Of a DNA stretch of 64,000 bases, positions 42,464 through 51,450 are shown piece after piece. The notes beneath the pieces are model-generated. The model ran no database searches. It saw only the letters and a list, made by a program, of their open reading frames with translations, and had not been told where the DNA came from. The translations under genes and the position numbers were made by a program. The stretch's first letter is position 1. Every line of letters starts with the position of its first letter. Origin of the DNA: VRUE01 sp963702175 (GTDB lineage Bacteria; Actinomycetota; Thermoleophilia; Solirubrobacterales; 70-9); the NCBI GenBank assembly GCA_963702175.1, contig OY969721.1, forward strand, positions 2,046,001-2,110,000. The letters are read 5' to 3'.

Positions 42464-43585
42464 CTACGCTGAGGAGGGCGAGGCCACCGTCGCCAGAACC
42501 GCCTCCGCGACCAGCTCGCAGGCGGCAGGATCGAGCTGGGGGTAGAGCGGCAGGCTGAGCGCCGCGGGGGCGAGACGTTCGGCGACCGGAAAGCTGCCCG
42601 GTGGCCAATCGCCGGCGTAAGGGGCGGAGCAGGACGGCAGCACGGGGTAGTGCACGAGGGTCTCGATCCCGCGCTCGGCGAGGGTGTCCCTGCAGGCATC
42701 GCGATCGGGATGGCCGATCACGAACAGGTGCCAGACCGGGTCCGCCCACTCGGGGACGACCGGAAGGGAGATCGAGTCATTGCCCTGGAAGGCGTCGAGG
42801 TAGGCCTTCGCGAGTGCGGCTCTGGTCTGGTTCCAGGAATCGAGGCGCGGCAGCATCGCCCGCAGCGCGGCGGCCTGGATCTCCCCGAGGCGCGAGTTCA
42901 CGCCCGCCTCGACGATCTCGTAGCGGTTTCGGGTGCCGTAGTTGCGCAGCAGCCGCACCCGGTCGGCCAGCTCGTCGTCGTCGGTCGTCACGGCGCCGCC
43001 GTCGCCGATGCCGCCGAGGTTCTTGGACGGGTAGAACGAGAAGGCAACGGCGTCGCCGAGGCCGCCGACGCGGCGGCCTCGGTGCCGGGCGCCGTGGGCC
43101 TGGGCGGCATCCTCGACCACGAGCAACTGATGGGCTGACGCGAGCGCGCCGATCGCCTCCATCGCGGCCGGCTCGCCGCGGAGGTGAACGGGCACGATCG
43201 CGGCCGTCCGCTCTGTGACCGCGTCGCCGATCAGCTCCGGATCGATGTTGTAGGTCGCCTCCTCGACATCGACGCCAACCGGGCGGGCGCCGGTCCGCGT
43301 CACCGCCAGCCAGGTCGCGACCCAGGTGTAGGCCGGCACGATCACCTCGTCGCCGGGCCCGACTCCCCCCGCGCGCAGGGCGAGCTCGATCGCGCTGAGA
43401 CCGCTGGCGACGCCGACGCAGTGGCGCGTCCCACAGTAAGCGGCAAACTCATGCTCGAACTCCTCCAGCTCCCGGCCGAGCAGGTACCACCCGGACTCGA
43501 GCGTCCTGCCGACCGCCGCCTCCAGTTCGCCGCCCAGTTCCCGGCGCGTGGCGCCAAGGTCGAGAAAGGGGACTCGGACGGTCAC
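42464..43585 (-). CDS. DegT/DnrJ/EryC1 sugar aminotransferase (FdtB-like)
   Basis: The probable GTG at 43585 gives 373 residues. VPFLDLGATRRELGGELEAA is the conserved start, VVEDAAQAHGARHRGRRVGG the cofactor region, and FSFYPSKNLGGIGDGGAV holds the PLP-binding lysine. The family installs amino groups on keto-deoxysugar nucleotides. With the ketoisomerase and acetyltransferase it could make dTDP-3-acetamido-3,6-dideoxyhexose. Confidence 0.9.
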   Translation of the reverse strand: MTVRVPFLDLGATRRELGGELEAAVGRTLESGWYLLGRELEEFEHEFAAYCGTRHCVGVASGLSAIELALRAGGVGPGDEVIVPAYTWVATWLAVTRTGARPVGVDVEEATYNIDPELIGDAVTERTAAIVPVHLRGEPAAMEAIGALASAHQLLVVEDAAQAHGARHRGRRVGGLGDAVAFSFYPSKNLGGIGDGGAVTTDDDELADRVRLLRNYGTRNRYEIVEAGVNSRLGEIQAAALRAMLPRLDSWNQTRAALAKAYLDAFQGNDSISLPVVPEWADPVWHLFVIGHPDRDACRDTLAERGIETLVHYPVLPSCSAPYAGDWPPGSFPVAERLAPAALSLPLYPQLDPAACELVAEAVLATVASPSSA

Positions 43586-43598
43586 GGCGACCTCGAGG

Positions 43599-43931
43599 CT
43601 ACTGACCCCCTGATCCACCCCCGTACTCGCTGTACGGGTACCACCATTCCTTGCGCTCGATCCGCGACTCCATGTGGACGTGCTTGGTCTCCTGGAAAGC
43701 CTCGAGGCCCTCGCGCCCCAGCTCGCGGCCGAGGCCGGACTGCTTGAAGCCCCCGAAGGGGCCGGCGTCGTTGTCGGTCAGCGGGTCGTTGATCCAGACC
43801 GTGCCGGCGCGCAGCTCGCGCATGCAGCGCATCGCGCTCTCCAGGTTCTCTACCGGGAGCGGGGCGGCCGCTCCGCTGACCCGCTCGCCACCGATCAGCA
43901 GCTCCGTGGTGTGGTCGCTCGCGACGGTCAT
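43599..43931 (-). pseudogene. Aldehyde dehydrogenase remnant with large in-frame internal deletion
   Basis: The 110-codon frame opens with HTTELLIGGERVSGAAAPLP, the start of an aldehyde dehydrogenase. From about residue 30 it jumps to AMRCMRELRAGTVWINDPLT and GPFGGFKQSGLGRELGREGL, the last 80 residues of the same family. About 380 residues, with the NAD site and the catalytic Cys and Glu, are missing. The joined product cannot be an active dehydrogenase. Confidence 0.8.
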
Positions 43932-43964
43932 CGCTTGCCCAGGCTACCCGGCGGTATGTGCTCC

Positions 43965-44005
43965 CGTGTCGACTTTGTCGTCCTATGCGCGACAAAGTCG
44001 ACACG
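43965..44005. repeat. Perfect 16-bp inverted repeat
   Basis: CGTGTCGACTTTGTCG (43965-43980) and CGACAAAGTCGACACG (43990-44005) flank a 9-base loop. It lies between the aldehyde dehydrogenase remnant and the divergent serine hydrolase gene, 12 bp before the latter. It may be an operator for the hydrolase gene; without a T tract it is a poor terminator. Confidence 0.6.
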
Positions 44006-44016
44006 AGCTCTAGGGT

Positions 44017-45165
44017 ATGGCCGTGCGAGAGCGCCTGCTGCTGTCCCTCACCGTCGCTTGTCTCGCCCTCTGCCCGGCGATCGTCACCCCGGCTGCGGCT
44101 GCGCCGCCAAAGCTGCGGGGCATGCTCGCCAGCATCGTCTCCTCGAACGCCGGGCCGCCGGGAATCTCCGTTCTGATCGACCGAGAACGGCGCCCGGGCG
44201 AGCGGCGGACGGACTTCTTCTACGCGGGCTTCGCCGACGTCGCCAGCGGCCGCCTGCCCGAACGCAACGAACACCTGCGCATTGCCAGCGTCTCCAAGGG
44301 GTTCAGCGCCTACCTCGCGGTGCTGCTCGCTCGGGAAGGGTCGCTCTCGCTGAGCGACACGCTCGGCTCCAGCATCCCCGGAGTTCTGCCGAACGCCGAA
44401 GGCGTGACGTTGCGCCAGCTGCTCCAGCACACCAGCGGCCTGCCCGAGTACATCCAGGCCCCCGAGTTCGGTGCGCAGCTCAATGCCGACCCCGCCGCCT
44501 ACCTGGCGCCGCGGCAGTTGACGGACTTCGTCCGCGACGATCCGCTCGAGTTCGCTCCAGGCTCCCACTACCACTACTCCGACACCGACAACATCGCCGC
44601 GGGGCTGATGGAGGAGGAGGCCTCCGGGCGCTCCTACCCGAGCCTGCTACGGGGTGAGATCTTCGTGCCACTCGGGATGGGCGGCAGCAGCCTGCCGCGG
44701 ACGGTTGCGATGCCCCGCCCATTCATGCGCGGCTACGACATCGCGCCGGAAGAGAGGCCCGAGGACGTCAGCGAACTGATTAACCCGGCCGGAGCCTGGG
44801 CCTCGGGCGGCATCGTCTCCACCCCAGCCGATCTGGCGCGATTCATCCCGGCTTACGTGCCGACGATCCTGCGCGCCTCGCGCCGCCTGAACGGTGCGTT
44901 CCGACCCGGAACCTCCTCGCCGCCGGGCCCTGGACGTAACTCCGCAGGGCTTGGCATCTTCCGCTACAACACCCGCTGCGGCGACGTCTTCGGCCATACC
45001 GGGTCGTTCCCCGGCTACCGGCTCTTCGTCGCCGGGGACGCCACCGGGCAGCGCTCGGTCGTCTTCGTCGTCAACGCTCAGATCGTCCCCGGGCAGGGGT
45101 CCCAGCAGGTTGCCGCCGCGATCCGGCGCGCGCAGACCCAGGCGGTCTGCCGAGCGCTGCGTTGA
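44017..45165 (+). CDS. Secreted serine hydrolase of the beta-lactamase / penicillin-binding family
   Basis: The 382-residue protein has a signal peptide (ending PAAAA about residue 29) and the three catalytic elements of class C-like serine hydrolases. These are S91-V-S-K94 in IASVSKGFSAYL, the YSDTDN motif (Y-x-N type) near 189, and FGHTGSFPGYR near 328. LLQHTSGLPEY is also typical. It may be a DD-peptidase or esterase outside the membrane; the substrate is unknown. Confidence 0.9.
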   Translation: MAVRERLLLSLTVACLALCPAIVTPAAAAPPKLRGMLASIVSSNAGPPGISVLIDRERRPGERRTDFFYAGFADVASGRLPERNEHLRIASVSKGFSAYLAVLLAREGSLSLSDTLGSSIPGVLPNAEGVTLRQLLQHTSGLPEYIQAPEFGAQLNADPAAYLAPRQLTDFVRDDPLEFAPGSHYHYSDTDNIAAGLMEEEASGRSYPSLLRGEIFVPLGMGGSSLPRTVAMPRPFMRGYDIAPEERPEDVSELINPAGAWASGGIVSTPADLARFIPAYVPTILRASRRLNGAFRPGTSSPPGPGRNSAGLGIFRYNTRCGDVFGHTGSFPGYRLFVAGDATGQRSVVFVVNAQIVPGQGSQQVAAAIRRAQTQAVCRALR

Positions 45166-45309
45166 CGGCGACCGTCAGCTCCCCGCCGGGCGCTGGCGCA
45201 TTGCTGCGATCGAGCTGGGAGTCCCTGCCGACGCCGCGACCGCTGAGTTTCTGCAGCACCTACCTCTGAGGTAATGGACAGCATTCTCTAGACCTGCCAG
45301 GGTTGCGGC

Positions 45310-46614
45310 GTGACGGACTTCGACGTGGTCGTCGTGGGGGGGCGCTGCGCCGGCTCTCCCTTGGCAGTGATGCTCGCCCGCCGCGGCCTGCGCGTCTGCG
45401 TGGTGGACAAGTCCGAGTTCCCCAGCGAGACGCTCTCGACTCACGTGATCCAGCCTTCCGGCGTGGCGATCCTCGAGCGGCACGGGATGCTCGATGCGAT
45501 CGTCGCCGCGGGTGCGGTGCTCCTTGACCGCTTCACGTTCGTCACCGACCACGCACGGATCGACACGGGAATCGACGCGTATGAATTTGAGGCCCCGCCC
45601 CTGTCCATGCGCCGGGTGACGCTTGACCACTTGTTGGTGGAGGCGGCCGCTGCCGCCGGGGCCGAGGTGCGCACGGGCACCCGCGCGACCGGCCTGATCT
45701 GGGATGGCGACTGCGTCGCCGGGGTGGAGACCGCGCAGGGGCCGCTCCGCGCGCGCCTCGTCGTCGGCGCCGACGGGCGCAACTCGACGGTGGCGAGCCT
45801 CGTCGGCGCCGACGAGTACTACGTCGCGCCTCCGGGTCGGCTGTTCGCCTGGGCCTACTTCGAGGACGCGACCGAGACCGAGGGGCGGCTGCGCCTCGGG
45901 TCGCTGGGCGAGCTGGCATACGTCGCCTGTCCGACCGACGCCGGCCTCTACCTCGCCGCGGTCTGCCCGCCGATGGAGACCAAGGACGCCTTCCTCGCTG
46001 CGCGGGAGGACAATTTCAAGGCTGGCCTCGAGGCTTGGCCTGAGCTGTCCGAGCTGGTGGCGGGCGCGAAGCGGATCGGACCGATCAGGGTGATGCCCTA
46101 CTGGCGCGGGTACTTCCGGGAGGCCGTGGGACCGGGATGGGCATTGCTCGGCGACGCCGGCCACTTCAAGGACCCATCGCCGGCGCAGGGCATGGCCGAT
46201 GCCCTCCGCCATGCAGAGCGCCTCGCCGACGTCGTCGTTGCGGGCCTCGGCGGAGCGGCCGATCTCAACGAGGGGCTTCGTCGCTGGTGGCGGTGGCGGG
46301 ACGAGGACGGCTACGAGATGCACTGGTTCGCCACCGACCTCGGCGAGCCGAGCTCCTTGCCGCTCGCGAACCAGGTCATCTGCGACCTCGCCGAGGATGA
46401 CGATGCCACCGAGGGGCTCCTGCGAGTGCTCAACCATGAGATCCCGCCCTCGAGCCTGTTCACGCCCCGCCGGATCGGCCGAGCTGCGGGACGCGTCGCC
46501 CGCCGGCGACCGGGCGAGGTTCCCGCGATGGCGAGGGAGATCGCAACGGAAATCCGCAAGCAGGGCGCCCGCGCCAGGCAGCGGCGGGCCCGGCAACGGC
46601 TGCAGCGCGTTTAG
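45310..46614 (+). CDS. FAD-dependent monooxygenase / geranylgeranyl reductase-type flavoprotein
   Basis: The 434-residue protein starts with GTG. FDVVVVGGRCAGSPLAVMLA binds the ADP part of FAD, LVVGADGRNSTVASLVGA is the DG motif, and LLGDAGHFKDPSPAQGMADA is the second FAD-binding motif. These define the PHBH-type aromatic monooxygenase fold. The C-terminal 60 residues are arginine-rich and may be disordered. Substrate unknown. Confidence 0.88.
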   Translation: MTDFDVVVVGGRCAGSPLAVMLARRGLRVCVVDKSEFPSETLSTHVIQPSGVAILERHGMLDAIVAAGAVLLDRFTFVTDHARIDTGIDAYEFEAPPLSMRRVTLDHLLVEAAAAAGAEVRTGTRATGLIWDGDCVAGVETAQGPLRARLVVGADGRNSTVASLVGADEYYVAPPGRLFAWAYFEDATETEGRLRLGSLGELAYVACPTDAGLYLAAVCPPMETKDAFLAAREDNFKAGLEAWPELSELVAGAKRIGPIRVMPYWRGYFREAVGPGWALLGDAGHFKDPSPAQGMADALRHAERLADVVVAGLGGAADLNEGLRRWWRWRDEDGYEMHWFATDLGEPSSLPLANQVICDLAEDDDATEGLLRVLNHEIPPSSLFTPRRIGRAAGRVARRRPGEVPAMAREIATEIRKQGARARQRRARQRLQRV

Positions 46615-46617
46615 GGT

Positions 46618-46956
46618 GTGCCGGTGAGAGAGCGCCTGCTGCTGTTCCTTGCCGTTGCCGGGTTCGTCGTTCCAAACGTCTTCGTCGGCGTGTTCCTGGT
46701 CGACGAGGGCTTCGAGCTCGGAAGCTACTTCTCACTCTGGACCGCGAGCATCCCGTCGACGCAGCTGCTGGTCGATCTGGTCATCGCTTCGCTCGCCTTC
46801 TTCGTCTGGGCTGCCGTGGAGGGGCCGCGGGCGGGGATCGAGCGCTGGTGGGTCTGCATTCCGGCCACGCTCCTGGTTGGCCTCTGCTTCGGCCTGCCTC
46901 TGTTCCTGTGGATGCGGGAGCGAGCGCTGCCGCAAGTCGCGGCCAATCCCTTGTAA
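46618..46956 (+). CDS. DUF2834-type small membrane protein
   Basis: The 112-residue protein has three hydrophobic helices (about 8-28, 48-68, 80-100), with FFVWAAVEGPRAGIERWW between the last two. DUF2834 has this size and layout. It begins with GTG three bases after the flavoprotein stop, so the two share an operon. Function unknown. Confidence 0.75.
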   Translation: MPVRERLLLFLAVAGFVVPNVFVGVFLVDEGFELGSYFSLWTASIPSTQLLVDLVIASLAFFVWAAVEGPRAGIERWWVCIPATLLVGLCFGLPLFLWMRERALPQVAANPL

Positions 46957-46982
46957 GGGGACTGGCCTGTTTGGTTCAATCG

Positions 46983-47056
46983 GATCACCAGAGAAAGGAG
47001 GTGGTCCTATTTTGAGTCACATGCTTCAGGGGACCCTGGAGGTGCAGGGCCGCTAG
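46983..47056 (+). promoter_or_regulatory. Short ORF with near-perfect Shine-Dalgarno and sequestering hairpin
   Basis: AGAAAGGAGGTGGTCC (46992-47006 region) differs at one base from the full complement of the actinobacterial 16S rRNA 3' end. It precedes a TTG (47012) that opens 14 codons ending in a TAG at 47054-47056. Just upstream, GGATCACC (46983-46990), which equals the 16S anti-Shine-Dalgarno core, can pair fully with GGTGGTCC. This looks like a leader peptide with a hidden ribosome site or a ribosome-binding small RNA. Confidence 0.5.
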
Positions 47057-47170
47057 GCGCCGCACTGTTTTGGGCCGCCCGGCGGAATCCACCCCGGGCA
47101 CCGGCGAGCAAAGGGAGGCTGCGCTTCGTCCCACGCGGTCGTCGTTCCCGCGTTCGTTCCAAGCACCTGA

Positions 47171-47200
47171 CCGGGGCCGCCTTCGGGCGGCCCCGGTTCT
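47171..47200 (+). terminator. Rho-independent terminator
   Basis: CCGGGGCCGCC, a TTCG tetraloop and GGCGGCCCCGG form an 11-bp stem followed by TTCTTCT. It ends the transcript that would carry the 14-codon ORF, before the VOC-protein gene. Confidence 0.8.
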
Positions 47201-47271
47201 TCTCCGTCACTCTGATCCGCGTAGCCTTCGGCTTCGAAGAGACAAGCCCCGAACCGAACCAGGAGGTTGCG

Positions 47272-47640
47272 ATGATCAGCAAGCTGGACTTCGTCGGAGT
47301 GCCCTCGCAGGATGCAGAGCGCTCGCGGGCGTTCTATGTGGAGACGCTGGGATTGCGGCCGGACGAGAACTCGCGGTTCGAGTTCTGGGTCGGGGAAACC
47401 TGCTTCGCGATCTGGGAGCCGAAGCGGTTCGGGATGGAGTTCGAGCCGCAGCACAACGCCCACCCGGCGCTGCACGTGGACGACGTCGCCGCCGCCCGCG
47501 CCGAACTTGAGGCGAAAGGAGTGGAGTTCATGGGGGAGACGATGGATACCGGCGTCTGCCATATGGCCTTCTTCCGTGACCCCGACGGCAACGACCTGAT
47601 GCTGCACAGCCGCTACGCGCCATACGAGAACGCTGGCTGA
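47272..47640 (+). CDS. VOC-superfamily (glyoxalase-like) protein
   Basis: The 122-residue protein shows the two-module VOC pattern: SKLDFVGVPSQDAERSRAFY, HPALHVDDVAAARAELEAKG and MAFFRDPDGNDLMLHSRYAP. Metal ligands such as the terminal glutamate of catalytic glyoxalases are partly missing, so activity is uncertain. An AGGAGG lies before the ATG. The stop overlaps the next start by one base (TGATG). Confidence 0.88.
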   Translation: MISKLDFVGVPSQDAERSRAFYVETLGLRPDENSRFEFWVGETCFAIWEPKRFGMEFEPQHNAHPALHVDDVAAARAELEAKGVEFMGETMDTGVCHMAFFRDPDGNDLMLHSRYAPYENAG

Positions 47641-48746
47641 TGGCGGGGCGAATCGTCGTCTTCGGCGCAACCGGCTACACCGGGCGGCTCGTCGCCGAGC
47701 AGCTGGTGGCGCGCGGGCAGAAGCCCGTGCTGGCGGCGCGCAACGCTCAGCGGCTGGAGGAGCTCGCCGCCGAGCTCGGCGGCCTTGAGACCGCCGTCGC
47801 CGACGTCGCTCGCCCGGCGAGCGTGGCGGATTTGGTCGAGGCCGGGGACGTGCTGGCGACGACGGTGGGACCGTTCGTCCGCTGGGGCGGCGCGGCGCTT
47901 GACGCCGCGATCGCGGCCAAGGCCCACTACATCGACACGACGGGTGAGCCTGCCTTCATCCGCCGCGTTTTCGAGCGGGAGGGGCCGCGGGCCGCGCAGG
48001 CAGGCTGCGGGCTGCTCACCGCCATGGGTTACGACTGGGTGCCGGGCAACTTGGCGGGCGCTCTCGCCCTGCGGGACGCAGGCGATGCAGCCAGCGCGGT
48101 CCGGATCGGCTACTACATGCGCGGCTCGACCAAGTCGGATGGGATGAGCGGTGGCACCAGGGCCTCGGCCGCGGGCGCCTTCCTCGAGCCTGGATATGGA
48201 TGGCGAGGCGGTCGCCTCGTTACCGAGCGAGGCGCCGCGCGGGTGACCGAGTTCGAGGTCGGCGGTCGCCGCCGGGCCGCGGTCTCGGCCGGCAGCAGCG
48301 AGGCCTTCGCGTTGCCGCGGATCCATCCCGGCCTACGCGAGGTCGACGTCTACCTCGGCTGGTTCGGCGGCGCCTCGCGGGCGCTGTCGGTTGCCTCCGC
48401 GGCGGTGGCCGGGGCGACGCGCGTGCCCGGCGTCAAGAAAGCCCTGCAGGGCGGCCTCGGCCGCATGGTCAAGGGCTCGACCGGCGGGCCGAGCCCCGAG
48501 CGACGGGCCGAATCGGGCTCGGAGATCGTCGCCGAGGCCCTCGACTCCGACGGTCGGGTCTTGGCCGAGGCCCGCGTCGGCGGGGTCGACGGCTACACCT
48601 TCACCGGCGCCATGGTCGCCTGGGCCGCCGAGCGCGCCGCCTCCGGTGGGCTGCAGGGCAGCGGCGCCCTCGGCCCCGTCGACGGGTTCGGTCTCGACGC
48701 ACTCGAGACGGGAGTCGCCGAGGCCGGGATGCGCCGCGAAGGGTAA
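47640..48746 (+). CDS. Saccharopine dehydrogenase-like NAD(P)-binding oxidoreductase
   Basis: The 368-residue protein begins with a Rossmann motif VVFGATGYTGRLVAEQLVAR and has VGPFVRWGGAALDAAIAAKA and HYIDTTGEPAFIRRVF. These are typical of the saccharopine dehydrogenase-like/trans-acting enoyl reductase family, which acts on lipids or polyketides in actinobacteria. It is translationally coupled to the VOC protein. Confidence 0.85.
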   Translation: MAGRIVVFGATGYTGRLVAEQLVARGQKPVLAARNAQRLEELAAELGGLETAVADVARPASVADLVEAGDVLATTVGPFVRWGGAALDAAIAAKAHYIDTTGEPAFIRRVFEREGPRAAQAGCGLLTAMGYDWVPGNLAGALALRDAGDAASAVRIGYYMRGSTKSDGMSGGTRASAAGAFLEPGYGWRGGRLVTERGAARVTEFEVGGRRRAAVSAGSSEAFALPRIHPGLREVDVYLGWFGGASRALSVASAAVAGATRVPGVKKALQGGLGRMVKGSTGGPSPERRAESGSEIVAEALDSDGRVLAEARVGGVDGYTFTGAMVAWAAERAASGGLQGSGALGPVDGFGLDALETGVAEAGMRREG

Positions 48747-48771
48747 GCCTCGATCGGGGCGGCCCGTCCTC

Positions 48772-49770
48772 CTAGAGGCCGCCGAATTCCACCCAGAGCG
48801 GGTAGTGGTCGGACATGCGATAGGACTTTTGCCCCGTAGTCAGTCCGGAGCCGGCGAGCACCGTTTTGCTCCAGTCGAACAGGCCTGCCTTGTCGTCGTA
48901 GCGGAGGGCGAGCAACGGTTTCTTGCCGGCGCGATCCTCCGTGAACCAGGCAATCTGGTCGTAATAGCCTTTCAGCGGCTTGTCGCCGACTTTGCGCGGC
49001 TGGTCGATCTGCTCGGGAACGGTAAGGCCGGTCGAGGTGAAGGCTTGCCAGAGCGGGCCGTCCCGACGGTCGATGTTGAAGTCTCCGAGGCAGATCAGGT
49101 TCTGGTCCCAGCTGTTTGCGTCTTCCGCCCAGGACCTGAGCCAGGTGGCGATCGAAGAGAGCTCCGCTTCTCTTTCGGCCATGTGCGATTTTCCCGTGCC
49201 GCCCCAGATCACGTGCAGCGTGATGAGGATGAAGGTCGTGCCGTTGCGTTTGAAAGCGACGGCGTAGGGGGTGCGTGCGAACTGGCGGGTGAGCGCGAGT
49301 TTGGCGATGGCTGGCCTCTTGTCGCGCGGTTTTGTCCAGTTGAGCGGGACGACGAGCTCACAGGCCAGCCCGGAGACCTCCAGCCGCTCCCGGTCGAAGA
49401 CGAAGGCAAGGCGCTCGTTGCCTCCCTTGTCGTCGACCACGGCATCGGTGAGGACGACCGAGTAGCGATCGCCGAGGCCCTTCAGCAGGTGGCGCAGGGC
49501 TCGGATGTCGGCCTGGACCTCCTGAATCGCGACGACGTCGAAGCGCGAGACGATCTCCGTGATGCAGGCAAGTGCGTGCAGGTCTCGCTTGGGCGTATCC
49601 CCGGCTTTGGATTGCCACTTGTCGGTGAGCCTGCCGAACTCCCGGATGTTCCAGGTTGCGACGAGGAGGTTGTCGTCGCTCTTCCTGGGAACTTCGCGGC
49701 TGAGCTGACGCCGCAGGGCGGTTAGCTCCGCCTGGGTAGCTGCGGGCGGTTTGTCGGTGATCGTCGCCAT
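48772..49770 (-). CDS. Endonuclease/exonuclease/phosphatase-family protein
   Basis: The 332-residue protein has the catalytic motifs of the EEP fold: VATWNIREFG, VVAIQEVQADI, LGDFNIDRRDG, YYDQIAWF and MSDHYPLWVEF. The order and spacing fit DNase I-like phosphodiesterases. There is no signal peptide, so it acts in the cytoplasm on nucleic acid or phosphoesters. It stands alone; its start is followed by a 132-bp divergent intergenic region. Confidence 0.9.
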   Translation of the reverse strand: MATITDKPPAATQAELTALRRQLSREVPRKSDDNLLVATWNIREFGRLTDKWQSKAGDTPKRDLHALACITEIVSRFDVVAIQEVQADIRALRHLLKGLGDRYSVVLTDAVVDDKGGNERLAFVFDRERLEVSGLACELVVPLNWTKPRDKRPAIAKLALTRQFARTPYAVAFKRNGTTFILITLHVIWGGTGKSHMAEREAELSSIATWLRSWAEDANSWDQNLICLGDFNIDRRDGPLWQAFTSTGLTVPEQIDQPRKVGDKPLKGYYDQIAWFTEDRAGKKPLLALRYDDKAGLFDWSKTVLAGSGLTTGQKSYRMSDHYPLWVEFGGL

Positions 49771-49902
49771 GTACCGGCTCGGCTGTGGATCACGCTTTCA
49801 CACTTTCTTCAATAGTGCAAGAGAATCTGAGTGATGTAAACGATCCCCTTCCTTGCTCGCCATCACACTGGCTGACCAGCCAAACTGGCACAATCTCGTG
49901 TC

Positions 49903-51447
49903 ATGGACGCTGCCTCCAACGGAGCCGCTGCCTCCAATGGAGCCGCGCCGTCGCCTCAGCATTTCGACATGCTGATCGTCGGCGCCGGGCTTTCCGGCAT
50001 CGGCGCTGCCTGGCACCTCGAGGACAGGCGCCCGGGCACGAGCTACGCGGTCCTCGAGGCGCGTGAGGACCTTGGCGGCACCTGGGACCTCTTCCGCTAC
50101 CCCGGCATCCGCTCCGACTCCGACATGCACACGCTCGGCTACCGGTTCCGTCCCTGGACGGACTCGAAGACGATCACCGACGGCGACTCGATCCTCGAGT
50201 ACGTCCGCGACACTGCGCGCGAGGCCGGGATCGACCGCAAGATCCACTACCGCCACAAGGTCGTGCGGGCCGAGTGGTCGACGGCCGAGACGCGCTGGTT
50301 GGTCGAGGCCGAGCGCACGGACACGGGGGAGACGGTGCGCTTCAGCTGCGGGTTCCTCTGGATGTGCAGCGGCTACTTCCGCTACGACGAGGGCTACACC
50401 CCGGAGTTCGAGGGCGTGGAGCGCTTCGCCGGCCGCGTCGTCCACCCCCAGCACTGGCCCGAGGACCTCGAGTACGCGGGCAAGCGGGTGGTGGTGATCG
50501 GCAGCGGCGCTACCGCCGTCACCCTGGTGCCGGCGATGGCCAGGGACGCGGAGCAGGTGACGATGCTGCAGCGCTCGCCCACCTACGTCGCCTCGTTGCC
50601 GGCGGTCGACCCGGTCGCCAAGCTGCTGCGCCGCGTCCTCCCGTACCGCGCCGTCTACCCGATCGTGCGCTGGAAGAACGTCCTGATCCAGACCCTCGTC
50701 TACCAGCTCAGCCGTCGTCGCCCGGACGCGCTGCGGAAGTTCCTCCGCAAGGGGGTCGAACGGGCGCTGCCCCTCGGCTATGACATCGACACCCACTTCG
50801 AACCGCGCTACGACCCCTGGGACCAGCGCCTTTGCGCGGTCCCCAACGGTGACCTCTTCAGGGCGATCTCCCGCGGCGACGCCGAGGTCGTCACCGATCG
50901 CATCGAGACCTTCACCGAGCGCGGCCTGCTGCTCGAGTCGGGGCGTGAGCTCGAGGCCGATGTGATCGTCACCGCCACCGGCCTCAACCTGCTCTTCCTC
51001 GGCGGCGTCGAGGTCAGCGTCGACGGCGAGTCCGTCGACATCCCCTCGCGGATGACCTACAAGGGGATGATGCTGAACGGGGTCCCCAACGCTGCCCTCA
51101 CCGTCGGCTACACCAACGCCTCCTGGACGCTAAAGGCAGACCTCACCTCGGAGTACGTCTGCCGCCTGCTGGCGCATATGGACACGCACGGCTACGACAA
51201 ATGCGTCGCCGAGGTGAACGACCCCACGGTTACCCCGGAACCCCTGCTCGACTTCACCTCCGGCTACGTCCTGCGCTCGATCGACCAGCTCCCCAAGTCG
51301 GGCTCGAAGGAACCCTGGAAACTGCGCCAGAACTACGTCTTCGACCTGCGCACGATCAGGCGCGCCCCGATCGACGACGGCACCATGCGCTTCTCTCGGC
51401 CGGCCCCGCGGCCCCGGGTGGAGCCGCTGGAGCCGGTCGCGAGCTGA
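49903..51447 (+). CDS. Flavin-binding monooxygenase, Baeyer-Villiger type
   Basis: The 514-residue protein has two nucleotide-binding motifs, VGAGLSGIGAAWHLE (FAD) and VIGSGATAVTLVPAMA (NADPH). Between them is the Baeyer-Villiger fingerprint FAGRVVHPQHWP (FxGxxxHxxxWP). The first 20 residues are a low-complexity AASNGAA repeat. It probably oxygenates ketones or a lipophilic substrate. No redox partner gene is needed. Confidence 0.92.
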   Translation: MDAASNGAAASNGAAPSPQHFDMLIVGAGLSGIGAAWHLEDRRPGTSYAVLEAREDLGGTWDLFRYPGIRSDSDMHTLGYRFRPWTDSKTITDGDSILEYVRDTAREAGIDRKIHYRHKVVRAEWSTAETRWLVEAERTDTGETVRFSCGFLWMCSGYFRYDEGYTPEFEGVERFAGRVVHPQHWPEDLEYAGKRVVVIGSGATAVTLVPAMARDAEQVTMLQRSPTYVASLPAVDPVAKLLRRVLPYRAVYPIVRWKNVLIQTLVYQLSRRRPDALRKFLRKGVERALPLGYDIDTHFEPRYDPWDQRLCAVPNGDLFRAISRGDAEVVTDRIETFTERGLLLESGRELEADVIVTATGLNLLFLGGVEVSVDGESVDIPSRMTYKGMMLNGVPNAALTVGYTNASWTLKADLTSEYVCRLLAHMDTHGYDKCVAEVNDPTVTPEPLLDFTSGYVLRSIDQLPKSGSKEPWKLRQNYVFDLRTIRRAPIDDGTMRFSRPAPRPRVEPLEPVAS

Positions 51448-51450
51448 GCG

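Noticed and set aside
46992..47006. 16S rRNA 3' end fragment
   Set aside because: The sequence is the complement of the 16S tail (a Shine-Dalgarno) and the neighbouring bases do not continue as rRNA.
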